Source: Morganella psychrotolerans (GTDB taxonomy: Bacteria; Pseudomonadota; Gammaproteobacteria; Enterobacterales; Enterobacteriaceae). Taken from it: DNA of 64,000 bases. Under the pieces are notes generated by a model. The model did not search any database and was not told where the DNA came from. It worked only from the letters and a program-made list of their open reading frames with translations. Below are positions 1 to 8,725 of the stretch, one piece after another (position 1 is the first letter of the stretch; every line of letters starts with the position of its first letter). The stretch lies in the NCBI RefSeq assembly GCF_001676155.1, contig NZ_LZEW01000001.1:806001-870000 (forward strand). The letters are read 5' to 3'. The position numbers and the translations under genes are program-made.

Positions 1-101
1 TGATACATAAAAGATATCATGAGATTATATAAAGTATATTATTTATATCGAAAATTGAATGCCATACTGATTTTTTCAATCAGAAGCTAAAGAGGCATTT
101 A

Positions 102-965
102 ATGACTGATTTCACAGGACAGGTTGTGTTGATAACCGGAGCGGGGCGCGGGCTTGGTTTGGCTTATGCGGAGTGCATCGGACGGGCGGGTGCAAAGGTG
201 TATATTCAGGATATCGGCGCGGACAGCAACGGAAAGGGTGAAAACCCGGAGGTTGCTGAACACGCCGCACAGTTGTTACGGGCTAAAGGACTGGATATTC
301 ATGCAATTGCCGGGTTTATCGGCTCCCGGAACGGGTGTCATCAGCTTGTATCATCCGTATTAAATAAGTGCGACCGGTTAGATGCCATTGTCCATAATGC
401 AGGCTGGGTGGCTTATCAGCCGGTGACAGAACTGACTGAAGATGAGTTTGACACCATGATGGCGGTTACAGCAAAAGCACCGCTCTGGCTGGCTCAGGCA
501 GCCTGGTCCGCGATGAAAGCAGCACATTATGGACGCATCGTGATGACAACCTCATGCCGTGCGTTATTCCCTGAATATGCACAGCAAGGTCTGGCATCTT
601 ACGCCGCTGCAAAAATGGCGGTTACCGGGCTGGTTAACACACTGGCTTATGAAGGCGCACAGCACGGCATTCTGGTCAATGCGGTGTCACCTGTCGCCAA
701 GACCCGGATGTGGGGTGTCACCGGTGAACCGGATGAATTATATCCGGCAGATGTTGCTCCCGGTGTGGCATTTTTAGCCTCTGATAAGTGCCATTCAACC
801 GGCTGGATTTTAAGAGCCGCAAATGGTCAGTTCCATGCAACAAAAGCCGCCGAGGCAGATAATGTTAATTATCCGCGCGATCTGCATGCGGTACACGCGT
901 CAACCCTGCGGGAAGTTGCCGGTAACTGGCATAATATTGCTGTTCTGAACCGGGAACCCCGGTAA
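102..965 (+). CDS. SDR-family NAD(P)-dependent dehydrogenase
   Basis: A 287-residue classical short-chain dehydrogenase/reductase. The N-terminal Rossmann glycine motif is TGAGRGLG (residues about 12-19). An NAG motif (HNAGW) lies near residue 98, and the catalytic Ser and YAAAK (Tyr-x-x-x-Lys) lie in the segment at about 150-172. The substrate cannot be read from the sequence. The stop codon overlaps the ATG of a gluconolactonase-like gene, so the pair probably oxidises a sugar or sugar-like alcohol to a lactone that the second protein opens. The start is preceded by AAAGAGG about 8 bases upstream. Family certain, substrate unknown. Confidence 0.9.
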   Translation: MTDFTGQVVLITGAGRGLGLAYAECIGRAGAKVYIQDIGADSNGKGENPEVAEHAAQLLRAKGLDIHAIAGFIGSRNGCHQLVSSVLNKCDRLDAIVHNAGWVAYQPVTELTEDEFDTMMAVTAKAPLWLAQAAWSAMKAAHYGRIVMTTSCRALFPEYAQQGLASYAAAKMAVTGLVNTLAYEGAQHGILVNAVSPVAKTRMWGVTGEPDELYPADVAPGVAFLASDKCHSTGWILRAANGQFHATKAAEADNVNYPRDLHAVHASTLREVAGNWHNIAVLNREPR

Positions 966-1804
966 TGGAGAGGGTAACGGTGATTTCCCCGTCACAGGAT
1001 AGATTGGGCGAATCCCCGCTCCTGAGTGCAACGCGCAAATCACTTCTTTGGGTCGATACCCCGGCGGGGTTATTGCATTGTGTTGATCCCGTCAGTCATA
1101 AAACAATAACCTGTTCAGTCCCCGCACCTCTTGCTTTTATCGCAGAAGAACCAACCGGCGGGCTGTTGTTGGGGATTGGCTGTCATCTTGCGGTATGGCA
1201 TGAACATGCCCCGGTAACCTATCTTTCAGCTGCACCGCACCAGCATGCCGATTTTCAGCTAAATGATGCAAAAATGGATGCAGCAGGGCGTTTGTGGTGC
1301 GGATTAATCAATAAATACCTGAATGCGGACTCAGGATATCTCTACTGTATAGACCCCGATGGGATATGGCAGACAAAAGATACGAATTTCACATTAATAA
1401 ACGGCATAGCATGGAGCACAGACAATAAAACCTTGTTTGTGACGGACTCGGTAAAACGGGTAATTTATGCCTATGATTACATGCTTTCAGACGGAACAAT
1501 CAGTCACAAACGTGTCTTTTACCGTTTTACCCCCGCGCAGGGCAAGCCAGACGGGTTAACGATTGGCTCTGATGATTATCTGCTGAGTGTTCTTTTTGAC
1601 GGAAGTGCCGTCGCCCGGATTTCACCCTGCGGACAGCATGTACAGTTTATTGATCTGCCTGTTCCGCGTCCGACAAGCTGTTGTTTTGATGAAAATGAAC
1701 ACTATTTATATGTGACAAGTGCACGCATCGGGCTGACACCACAGATGCTCAGCGCATTTCCGTTATCAGGCAGTGTATTGCGGGTTGATATGAAGGGGTA
1801 TTGA
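965..1804 (+). CDS. SMP-30/gluconolactonase family protein
   Basis: A 279-residue six-bladed beta-propeller lactonase of the SMP-30/gluconolactonase/LRE family. Visible signatures are the early LGESPL segment, NDAKMDAAGRLWCG (about residue 95), NGIAWSTDNKTLFVTDS (about 145-161, with the metal-binding Asn and Asp) and KPDGLTIG (about 197-204). The family hydrolyses sugar lactones with a divalent cation and is cytoplasmic. The ATG overlaps the stop of the upstream dehydrogenase, indicating translational coupling. A hairpin follows the stop. Confidence 0.9.
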   Translation: MERVTVISPSQDRLGESPLLSATRKSLLWVDTPAGLLHCVDPVSHKTITCSVPAPLAFIAEEPTGGLLLGIGCHLAVWHEHAPVTYLSAAPHQHADFQLNDAKMDAAGRLWCGLINKYLNADSGYLYCIDPDGIWQTKDTNFTLINGIAWSTDNKTLFVTDSVKRVIYAYDYMLSDGTISHKRVFYRFTPAQGKPDGLTIGSDDYLLSVLFDGSAVARISPCGQHVQFIDLPVPRPTSCCFDENEHYLYVTSARIGLTPQMLSAFPLSGSVLRVDMKGY

Positions 1805-1821
1805 CGATATTAAGAATAATC

Positions 1822-1841
1822 ACCGGGTGATAACACCCGGT
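1822..1841. terminator. Hairpin between convergent genes
   Basis: Perfect inverted repeat ACCGGGTG / CACCCGGT with a four-base loop, between the lactonase gene and convergent yehS. It has no long T-run, so it may be a weak or bidirectional terminator. Confidence 0.5.
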
Positions 1842-1858
1842 ATCAGGCAGGAGTCAAA

Positions 1859-2320
1859 TCAGCCGCGCAGGCGGACTGTCAGCCCTTTCAGGAAATAACG
1901 CAGCAGTTGATCACCGCAGTTGCGGTAATTTTTATGATCCGGGTTACGGAACAGGGCGCTTAATTCCGGTTTTGACACAGTGAAATCAGCATTCTTATAA
2001 ATTTCCTGCAAATCCGCATCTTTCAGTTCGAAAGCCACGCGCAGTTTTTTCAGCATAATATTGTTGGTGAGCCGCGCATCAATTACCGGGTCCGGCCGAC
2101 TGTCATCTTTTCCGCGACGGAAAGAAATCAGTCCGTTAAGAAAATGCCCCATCGCATTATCATTAATCTCCTGATAATCCGCATCATCTTCTTTTTTCAG
2201 CCACGCGGTCATTTCTGCCTGCGTTACAGTCAGTCCACCCAGTGCGGTGACTTCAGTCATTTTGATATCAGACAGATCCAGCATGTAACGGACACTGCGC
2301 AGAACATAATTATTTAACAT
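1859..2320 (-). CDS. yehS: YehS family protein (DUF1456)
   Basis: A 153-residue cytoplasmic protein with two related halves of about 70 residues. Each begins with an LR..ML / LRVAFEL segment followed by LGGLTVTQAEM or ADFTVSKPELSALFRNPDHKNYR, the pattern of the YehS/DUF1456 family. The function of the family is unknown. It is a single gene, convergent with the lactonase and divergent from the amidohydrolase. The ORF is intact and of normal length. Confidence 0.85.
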   Translation of the reverse strand: MLNNYVLRSVRYMLDLSDIKMTEVTALGGLTVTQAEMTAWLKKEDDADYQEINDNAMGHFLNGLISFRRGKDDSRPDPVIDARLTNNIMLKKLRVAFELKDADLQEIYKNADFTVSKPELSALFRNPDHKNYRNCGDQLLRYFLKGLTVRLRG

Positions 2321-2461
2321 AAATTGGGTTTATCCATTGGGATATAGTTGAAAACCCCGTTATGGTAGTGATTATCGTCCGGGTTTTCAATGAAATCTGC
2401 CGATTGGAAGTACATAAGAGGCAATGGTATATTGGTTTTTTCAGCCCTGTTTGAGGTTTTT

Positions 2462-3862
2462 ATGTCATTATCCCGCTCCGCCTGTGTTGTTACCCTGCTT
2501 GCCGCTGCCTGTTCTGCTTATGCTGCCACGCCCGCCGACCTGATGATCACTGACGGAACGGTTCTGACAATGAACCCGGAAAATCAGGTCATTGAACATG
2601 GCACGGTGGTAATTAATGCCAATAAAATAATTGCTGTCGGCGGACCGGAACTGGCGGATAAATATCAGGCAAAAAAAATCCTCAATGCAGAGGGCGATAT
2701 TGTGATGCCGGGGCTTATTAATACCCACACTCACGGCTCAATGACGGTTTTCCGCTCCCTCGGGGATGATGTTCCTGATCGCCTGCACCGCTATATTTTT
2801 CCGCTGGAAAATAAACTGGTTTCCCGCGACATGGTGCGGATTGGCGCAAATCTTGCCAATATTGAAATGATCAAAGGCGGCGTAACAACTTACGTCGATA
2901 TGTATTATTTTGAGGATGAAGTCGCTAAAACAGTAGATAAAATTGGTCTGCGGGCAGTTCTGGGTGAAACCATCATTAATTTCCCGGTTGCAGATGCCAA
3001 AAATGCCGATGAAGGCATTGCTTATGCGGTGCGCTTTATTAAAGAATACAAAAACCATCCGCGCATTACACCGGCCTTTGCGCCACATGCACCTTATACC
3101 AATACCACTGAAAACTTACAGAAAATCGCGGCTCTGTCTCTGGAACTGGATGTGCCGGTAATCACGCATCTGGCGGAAACCGATCGCGAAAAAGAAGAAA
3201 TAGCCAAACGCACCGGTGGTAAAAGCCCGGTTCAGTATATGGCGGATATCGGTGTGCTGAACCATAAATTACTGGCAGCGCACGTTATTATGGCTGATGA
3301 CAACGATTTGGCGCTGTTGAAGCAATATGATGTCGGTGTGGCGCATAATATCAGCGCCAATACCAAATCCGCCAAAGGGGTTGCGCCGGTAACCGCCATG
3401 CTGGAGAAAGGGATCCGTGTCGGGCTCGGTACGGATGGTCCTATGTCATCCAACACACTGACGACGATGAATGAACTCGGGCTGGTGGGTAAGATCCACA
3501 AACTGGAAACCAAAAACCGCGCTGCAATGCCGCCACTGACAGTGGTTGAAATGGCAACAATGGGCTCAGCCCGTGCACTGCACATGGAAGATAAACTCGG
3601 CTCGCTGGAACCGGGCAAGCTGGCAGACATCATTGTGGTGGATACCAAAGCGCCGAATATGGTTCCGATGTATAACGCGTTTGCTGCCCTGGTATACGGC
3701 GCAAACGGGGCGAATGTTCGTCACACCATTGTGGACGGCAACATTTTGATGGAAGACCGCAAATTACTGACCACAGATGAAGCATCCATTATTAAGGACG
3801 CACAGATTTTTGCCGACAAAGTCCGTGAAACTGTGCTGGCATCAGGGGAAGAGGTGAAATGA
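2462..3862 (+). CDS. Secreted amidohydrolase, MtaD/SAH-deaminase-like
   Basis: Metal-dependent amidohydrolase of the TRZ/ATZ and 5'-methylthioadenosine/S-adenosylhomocysteine deaminase group. I chose the ATG at 2462 because it starts a clean signal peptide (MSLSRSACVVTLLAAACSAYA); the upstream in-frame codons are not convincing. Metal motifs are visible: NTHTHG (about residues 87-92), a later ITHLAETD histidine, LLAAHVIM, and GLGTDGP with the catalytic Asp near residue 325. A signal peptide is unusual for this group, which is mostly cytoplasmic, so the substrate may be periplasmic. The stop overlaps the HAD gene start (ATGA). The run of eight A at 2671-2678 is in frame here. Confidence 0.8.
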   Translation: MSLSRSACVVTLLAAACSAYAATPADLMITDGTVLTMNPENQVIEHGTVVINANKIIAVGGPELADKYQAKKILNAEGDIVMPGLINTHTHGSMTVFRSLGDDVPDRLHRYIFPLENKLVSRDMVRIGANLANIEMIKGGVTTYVDMYYFEDEVAKTVDKIGLRAVLGETIINFPVADAKNADEGIAYAVRFIKEYKNHPRITPAFAPHAPYTNTTENLQKIAALSLELDVPVITHLAETDREKEEIAKRTGGKSPVQYMADIGVLNHKLLAAHVIMADDNDLALLKQYDVGVAHNISANTKSAKGVAPVTAMLEKGIRVGLGTDGPMSSNTLTTMNELGLVGKIHKLETKNRAAMPPLTVVEMATMGSARALHMEDKLGSLEPGKLADIIVVDTKAPNMVPMYNAFAALVYGANGANVRHTIVDGNILMEDRKLLTTDEASIIKDAQIFADKVRETVLASGEEVK

Positions 3863-4689
3863 CCGAAAAATTAAAGTGCGCATTGATTTATGATTTTGAC
3901 GGCACATTAGCCGAGGGTGATTGTCCGGAGCACGGATTAATGCCTGCGCTGGGTGTGAGTGACTTCCCGGCATTCTGGCGTGAAGTGAAAGCACACGCCA
4001 AAGAAGATGACGGCGATGAAATTCTGTCCTATATGGGAACGCTGGCGGCAAAGGCCAATGCAACACACTCAGATGAACTGAGTGTTGAAAACCTGATGAA
4101 ACACGGGAAAAGCATCCCGTTATTTCCCGGTGTGAATGCCTGGTTTTCCCGGATTAATAAGTGGGCGCAGGAGCATAATTTACTGCTGGAGCACTATATT
4201 CTCTCCAGCGGGCTGGATGCCATGATCCGTGGCACAGCTATCGGCAACGAATTTCGTGATATCTACGCCTGTAAATATCACTATTCCCCGGACGGAAAAA
4301 AAGCCCTGTGGCCGGCTCAGGCAATCAATTACACCACCAAAACCCAGTTTTTATTCCGTATCAACAAAGGAATACATAATTCCTGGGATAACGCGGCGGT
4401 GAATGAGTTTATTGAGCAGGAAGAGCGCGACATCCAGTTTCGTCATATGATCTATTTCGGTGACGGGGATACAGATATTCCGGCGATGAAAATGATCCGT
4501 TTTCAGGGCGGTTTCTCGCTGGCGGTGTTTGATCAGAAAAAATGGGGCAATCCGGAGACTCAGCAGAAAGTCGGTAAATTAATCGCTGAAGAGCGGGCGA
4601 ACTATGTGGTGCCTGCCAGCTATGAAGAGGGCAGCCAGTTGGATGTCACGGTAAAAGGATTATTGCAGTTGTTCAGCCGCAAGCGGTAA
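3859..4689 (+). CDS. HAD-family hydrolase
   Basis: A 276-residue haloacid-dehalogenase superfamily phosphatase. Motif I is IYDFDGTLAEG at the N-terminus (Asp nucleophile and acid/base Asp), motif II includes LSSGLD near residue 115, and motif IV is YFGDGDTDIPAMKM near residue 200. It is cytoplasmic. Its start overlaps the amidohydrolase stop by four bases, so the two are co-translated. The likely role is phosphate removal from a small molecule, substrate not evident. Confidence 0.85.
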   Translation: MTEKLKCALIYDFDGTLAEGDCPEHGLMPALGVSDFPAFWREVKAHAKEDDGDEILSYMGTLAAKANATHSDELSVENLMKHGKSIPLFPGVNAWFSRINKWAQEHNLLLEHYILSSGLDAMIRGTAIGNEFRDIYACKYHYSPDGKKALWPAQAINYTTKTQFLFRINKGIHNSWDNAAVNEFIEQEERDIQFRHMIYFGDGDTDIPAMKMIRFQGGFSLAVFDQKKWGNPETQQKVGKLIAEERANYVVPASYEEGSQLDVTVKGLLQLFSRKR

Positions 4690-4763
4690 CATTCAGTCCG
4701 CTACTTCCGGAAATAAGGCGGCGGATATTTAAAAAAAACTAAAAAAAACACAGGGAGTTGTGT

Positions 4764-5600
4764 ATGAAAACTATTTTGCGTGTATTCACCGGTTTTTTAT
4801 TTACCGCATTGTCTGTTCAGACTGCAAACGCGGATATTACAGTACCTATTGTATATGTCGAAAATGCTATTCCGGCGGTATCACTTACTGTTAACGGCAT
4901 TCAGGTCCCTAAATTATCCATTGATACCGGCGCACCCGGCGGCTTATATCTGTTACCGCCGGTGTTTGAACAGGTTTTATCTGTGCAGGAAAATAAAACA
5001 AAAGAGATTCAGGCAGGCATTGATATATTCGGGGGGCAGCATTCAACTGAATTTATCCGCAATGCTACAGTGACTATGAATGGTGAAACCGTATCCGGTA
5101 CAGATGTTTTTGCATTTAATCCGTGGGGTGCCGGAATGGCGACAGCAGATGGTCGCCTGCTTATTGATGGTGTGCTCGGGCTGGGCGTGGTCAATAAAAA
5201 CCGCTCTCTGATTATTAATTTTGCGGCAAAACAACTGACAATCGCAGATAATCCGGCGGCGCGTCCTGAGGGATATCGCTGGCAACCGATTGACTTTACA
5301 CGTTCAGACCAGGGAATAGTGATTAAAGTGCGCGGGGAAAATAATAATTCTTACCGGATGATGATTGATACCGGCGCAAGTCACACAGTGCTGTTTAACC
5401 GCAACGGTAAAGGCTGTGCGACACCGTCTTTATCCTGCCCGCGGGAAACCATTATTACCCCGGATGCCGTTACACTCTCAGCGCTGTTATTTCAGGTCAG
5501 TGACAGCCGGATAAATTATGACGGATTACTGGGCAATGATTATCTGTCCGATAAAGTGTTGTTTATTTCAGCAGACACCCTGTTAATTGGTGTACGATAA
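4764..5600 (+). CDS. Exported aspartic-protease-like protein with two DTG motifs
   Basis: About 278 residues from the ATG at 4764, which is well placed behind CAGGGAG; a TTG two codons upstream is less likely. An N-terminal signal peptide ends near NANA/DI. Two separate clan-AA aspartic protease signatures are present: LSIDTGAPGG near residue 52 and MMIDTGASHTVLF near 200. Each is followed by a Gly-rich hydrophobic element (DGVLGLG and DGLLGNDYL). Both Asp residues are in one chain, as in two-lobed pepsins, whereas retropepsins carry one. Predicted periplasmic. Protease activity is inference, since many bacterial retropepsin-like proteins have no proven substrate. Confidence 0.65.
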   Translation: MKTILRVFTGFLFTALSVQTANADITVPIVYVENAIPAVSLTVNGIQVPKLSIDTGAPGGLYLLPPVFEQVLSVQENKTKEIQAGIDIFGGQHSTEFIRNATVTMNGETVSGTDVFAFNPWGAGMATADGRLLIDGVLGLGVVNKNRSLIINFAAKQLTIADNPAARPEGYRWQPIDFTRSDQGIVIKVRGENNNSYRMMIDTGASHTVLFNRNGKGCATPSLSCPRETIITPDAVTLSALLFQVSDSRINYDGLLGNDYLSDKVLFISADTLLIGVR

Positions 5601-5641
5601 CAGAAGGCCGAATAATCAATAACTGAAGAAACGGAGATAAT

Positions 5642-6571
5642 ATGAAATACCAGGATGTGACTAACCAACCCGGCGAAAATGCGTATTTCCTTGTTTTTAA
5701 TCTGACAGAAAACTCACAGACACGGGACAAAGTGGTTACGCTGTGTAATAACTTATCAGGGATACTGCGCAGTATGCGGACCCGTTATCCTGCACTGGAA
5801 GTCAGTTGTGTCGCAGGGTTCGGTGCGGATGCCTGGTCGCGGTTATTTCCGGATGCCGGAAAACCCCGCGAGCTGAATACATTTAAAGAAATAAAAGGCG
5901 CACATTTTACGGCGGTATCCACTCCCGGTGATATCTTCTTTCATATCCGTGCATTAAATGTCTCTGCCTGTTATGAACTGGGATCTATTATCAGCCAGGC
6001 ATTAAGCGGAGCGGTGACCTGTGTTGATGAAGTTCACGGGTTCCGTTATATGGACGGACGCGCCATTATTGGTTTTGTTGACGGCACAGAAAACCCGGCA
6101 TTTGAAGATGAACGCGCTGAATATTCCGTTATTGGTGATGAAGACCCGGTATTTACCGGCGGCAGCTACGCGTTTGTGCAAAAATATATTCATGATATGA
6201 GTGCCTGGCAAAATCAGAGCACGGAATATCAGGAAAAAGTCATCGGACGCCATAAATTTAATGATGTTGAACTGACGGATGAGCAAAAAATACCCGGCTC
6301 CCATAACGTGGTTACCAATATTCAGGATGCAGACGGAAATGACCTGAAAATTGTCCGTGCGAATATGCCGTTTTCCAATCCGGCAAAAGATGAATACGGA
6401 ACGTATTTTATCGGCTACGCGCGTTATTTCTCCACCACACGCCGCATGCTGGAAAATATGTTTGCAGGCACAGAAAGCGGCGCAAGCGATGAATTACTGA
6501 AATTCAGTACCGCGGTTACCGGCACACTGTTTTTTATTCCACCGTCTGCTCTGTTAGATGATATTGAGTAA
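5642..6571 (+). CDS. DyP-type haem peroxidase
   Basis: A 309-residue dye-decolourising peroxidase, similar in layout to E. coli YfeX. The diagnostic GFVDGTENP (GxxDG motif with catalytic Asp) lies near residue 141, HGFRYMDGR before it, and a histidine suitable as proximal haem ligand lies in the IPGSHNVV segment near 222. No signal peptide, so cytoplasmic. The ATG is preceded by CGGAG. It has its own promoter space and is followed by a palindrome. The physiological substrate is unknown. Confidence 0.88.
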   Translation: MKYQDVTNQPGENAYFLVFNLTENSQTRDKVVTLCNNLSGILRSMRTRYPALEVSCVAGFGADAWSRLFPDAGKPRELNTFKEIKGAHFTAVSTPGDIFFHIRALNVSACYELGSIISQALSGAVTCVDEVHGFRYMDGRAIIGFVDGTENPAFEDERAEYSVIGDEDPVFTGGSYAFVQKYIHDMSAWQNQSTEYQEKVIGRHKFNDVELTDEQKIPGSHNVVTNIQDADGNDLKIVRANMPFSNPAKDEYGTYFIGYARYFSTTRRMLENMFAGTESGASDELLKFSTAVTGTLFFIPPSALLDDIE

Positions 6572-6578
6572 CAAAAGC

Positions 6579-6592
6579 CCGTTACGTAACGG
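6579..6592. other. Palindrome CCGTTACGTAACGG after the peroxidase gene
   Basis: A perfect 14-base palindrome just downstream of the DyP stop. It could be a small hairpin or a protein-binding site. There is no T-run after it, so terminator function is uncertain. Confidence 0.3.
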
Positions 6593-6682
6593 ATTTCAAA
6601 CTGTTTTCGGTGGTGTTTTTACGCAACCTGATGTAAAGTTGCCGGCTTTTTTCCGGTACGATATAACTATTTGGGTGGCGGT

Positions 6683-8035
6683 ATGTTTATTGGTTTTGAT
6701 TACGGAACATCAAATTGCTCTGTTGCAGTCATGAAAGAGGGTGTTCCGGTACTTTTACCGCTGGAAGGCGACAATGTGTACATTCCTTCAACACTGTGTG
6801 CGCCTACCCGTGATTCGGTTTCTGAACATTTATTCCGCCACCGGGATATTTTACCGTCAGATAAAACCGGCGAACAAATATTGCGCAAAGCCATTGCGGC
6901 AAACCGGGAAGAGAGTATTGATCTCGAGCCGGAAGATATTGTTTTCGGGCAGGCAGCCCTGGAATTATATCTTAATGATCCGCGCGATGTGTATTACGTC
7001 AAATCCCCGAAATCCTTTCTGGGCGCGTCCGGATTACATGAAGTGCAGATCAGTTTTTTTGAGGATTTAGTCTGCGCCATGATGGCGAATATTAAACATC
7101 AGGCTGAGAAATCAACACAAAACACCATCACACAAGCCGTGATCGGTCGTCCGGTTAACTTCCACGGACTTGGCGGCGAAACGGCAAACCAGCAGGCGGA
7201 AGCGATTTTACTGCGTGCTGCAAAACGTTCCGGATTTCATGATATTACCTTCCAGTTCGAGCCGGTTGCAGCGGGGCTGGAATATGAAGCAAGCCTGGAA
7301 AAAGACCAGACTGTGCTGGTAGTTGATATCGGCGGCGGCACAACCGACTGCTCATTAATCCGCATGGGACCGGGATACTGCGGACAGGCAGATCGCACTG
7401 AAACACTGCTTGCGCATAGCGGGCAGCGCGTCGGCGGGAATGACCTGGATATTTATCTGGCGTTCAAACAACTGATGCCGTTATTCGGCATGAGTACGCG
7501 CGCATCATCCGGTATCGAACTGCCGCTGATGCAATTCTGGAACCCGATCGCCATTAATAATGTGGAAGCTCAGCGGGAATTCTATTCACGCCCTAATCTG
7601 GCAGCATTACAACAGCTTAGACGTGATGCGGCAGAGCCGGAAAAACTGCTTCGCCTGCTGGAAGTGTATAACGAAAGCCTGGGTTACAGTATTGTCCGGC
7701 GTGCGGAAGAAGCTAAAATCGCGCTTTCATCCTCCCCGCAGTACCGGGCGGGCATCCGGCTTTTCAGTGAGGTGCTGGAAGTGGATATTGCCGGTCAGGA
7801 AATGGAAGACGCGATTTCATCTCCGAAAGATAAAATGATTGCGCTGGTTAATGACGCTGTGCAGCAGGGCGGTGTTACACCGGACACCATTTTTATTACC
7901 GGCGGGACAGGGCGTTCCCCGATGTTGTGCCGCGCCATAGAGCAGCAATTACCGGGCATTCCTGTTGTCAGAGGGAATGATTTCGGCTCTGTCACTGCCG
8001 GTCTGGCGCGCTGGGGTGAAATTTGTTTCAAATAA
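6683..8035 (+). CDS. yegD: Hsp70 family chaperone YegD
   Basis: A protein of 450 residues, the usual YegD length. It has the actin/Hsp70 ATPase fold with phosphate-1 motif FIGFDYGTSNCSVAV at the N-terminus, phosphate-2 VVDIGGGTTDCS near 211-222, and adenosine motif ITGGTGRSPM near 413. It lacks the substrate-binding domain of DnaK, as other YegD proteins do. The start is the ATG at 6683; the in-frame TTG upstream gives only a Gly-rich extension. The ORF ends just before the NemR operator. Confidence 0.92.
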   Translation: MFIGFDYGTSNCSVAVMKEGVPVLLPLEGDNVYIPSTLCAPTRDSVSEHLFRHRDILPSDKTGEQILRKAIAANREESIDLEPEDIVFGQAALELYLNDPRDVYYVKSPKSFLGASGLHEVQISFFEDLVCAMMANIKHQAEKSTQNTITQAVIGRPVNFHGLGGETANQQAEAILLRAAKRSGFHDITFQFEPVAAGLEYEASLEKDQTVLVVDIGGGTTDCSLIRMGPGYCGQADRTETLLAHSGQRVGGNDLDIYLAFKQLMPLFGMSTRASSGIELPLMQFWNPIAINNVEAQREFYSRPNLAALQQLRRDAAEPEKLLRLLEVYNESLGYSIVRRAEEAKIALSSSPQYRAGIRLFSEVLEVDIAGQEMEDAISSPKDKMIALVNDAVQQGGVTPDTIFITGGTGRSPMLCRAIEQQLPGIPVVRGNDFGSVTAGLARWGEICFK

Positions 8036-8044
8036 ACTTGCACC

Positions 8045-8058
8045 AGACCGATCGGTCT
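8045..8058. promoter_or_regulatory. NemR operator
   Basis: Perfect 14-base palindrome AGACCGATCGGTCT, 15 bases before the nemR start codon. It fits the TetR-type operator of NemR, which represses its own operon until electrophiles or hypochlorous acid modify its cysteines. A degenerate second copy with an intact GGTCTA half-site lies at 8699-8712, just before nemA. Confidence 0.75.
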
Positions 8059-8072
8059 ATTACAGTATTTGC

Positions 8073-8672
8073 ATGAACAGACAGACTGACCATGATACCC
8101 GTGAACACCTTTTAGCCACCGGCGAACAGCTTTGCCTGCACCGGGGGTTTACCGGAATGGGACTGAGCGAACTGCTCAGAACCGCAGAAGTGCCTAAGGG
8201 GTCGTTTTACCACTATTTCCGCTCAAAAGAGGCGTTCGGTGTTGCTATGCTGGAGCGTTATTATGCGGATTATCTCACGCGCTTAGCCGATCATTTTGAG
8301 CGCGGGGAAGGGTGTTACCGGGCGCGTTTTCTCGCATATTACGGGGAAATGCTGAAAAATGCCTGTCAGCACAGCCGGATCCACGGGTGCCTGACCGTTA
8401 AGTTATCAGCGGAAGTCTGTGATTTATCAGAAGATATGAATGCCGCAATGGATAAGGGTGTCAGCAGGGTCATTGCCTTGCTGGCGCAGGCGCTGGAAAA
8501 CGGGCATGATGAAAAATCGCTCGTTTTCAGCGGCAGTTCTCTTGCTACCGCACAGGTTTTATATTCCCTGTGGCTGGGCGCGAATTTGCAGGCCAAGATT
8601 TCCCGCAGTGCTGTCCCGCTGGAAAGCGCGCTGGCACATGTGAATGTATTGCTTACAGCGCCGGATGTATAA
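8073..8672 (+). CDS. nemR: TetR-family regulator NemR
   Basis: A 199-residue TetR regulator. The helix-turn-helix is in GMGLSELLRTAEVPKGSFYHYFRSKEAFG (about residues 28-55), followed by a ligand domain containing the Cys-rich stretch KNACQHSRIHGCLTV...AEVC. These cysteines correspond to the redox/electrophile sensors of NemR (Cys106 region). The start at 8073 is chosen because upstream codons overlap yegD and the operator. It lies directly upstream of nemA, the usual target. Repression of the nemRA operon and relief by reactive electrophiles or bleach is family knowledge. Confidence 0.85.
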   Translation: MNRQTDHDTREHLLATGEQLCLHRGFTGMGLSELLRTAEVPKGSFYHYFRSKEAFGVAMLERYYADYLTRLADHFERGEGCYRARFLAYYGEMLKNACQHSRIHGCLTVKLSAEVCDLSEDMNAAMDKGVSRVIALLAQALENGHDEKSLVFSGSSLATAQVLYSLWLGANLQAKISRSAVPLESALAHVNVLLTAPDV

Positions 8673-8683
8673 CCGGCGTTTTT
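8659..8683 (+). terminator. Attenuator/terminator between nemR and nemA
   Basis: Stem CGCCGG / CCGGCG with an eight-base loop that includes the nemR stop codon, followed by TTTTTA. It would limit read-through into nemA unless bypassed. Confidence 0.6.
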
Positions 8684-8725
8684 ATTTACCCAATCACTAG
8701 TCGACTGGTCTAATCCGGAGATATT

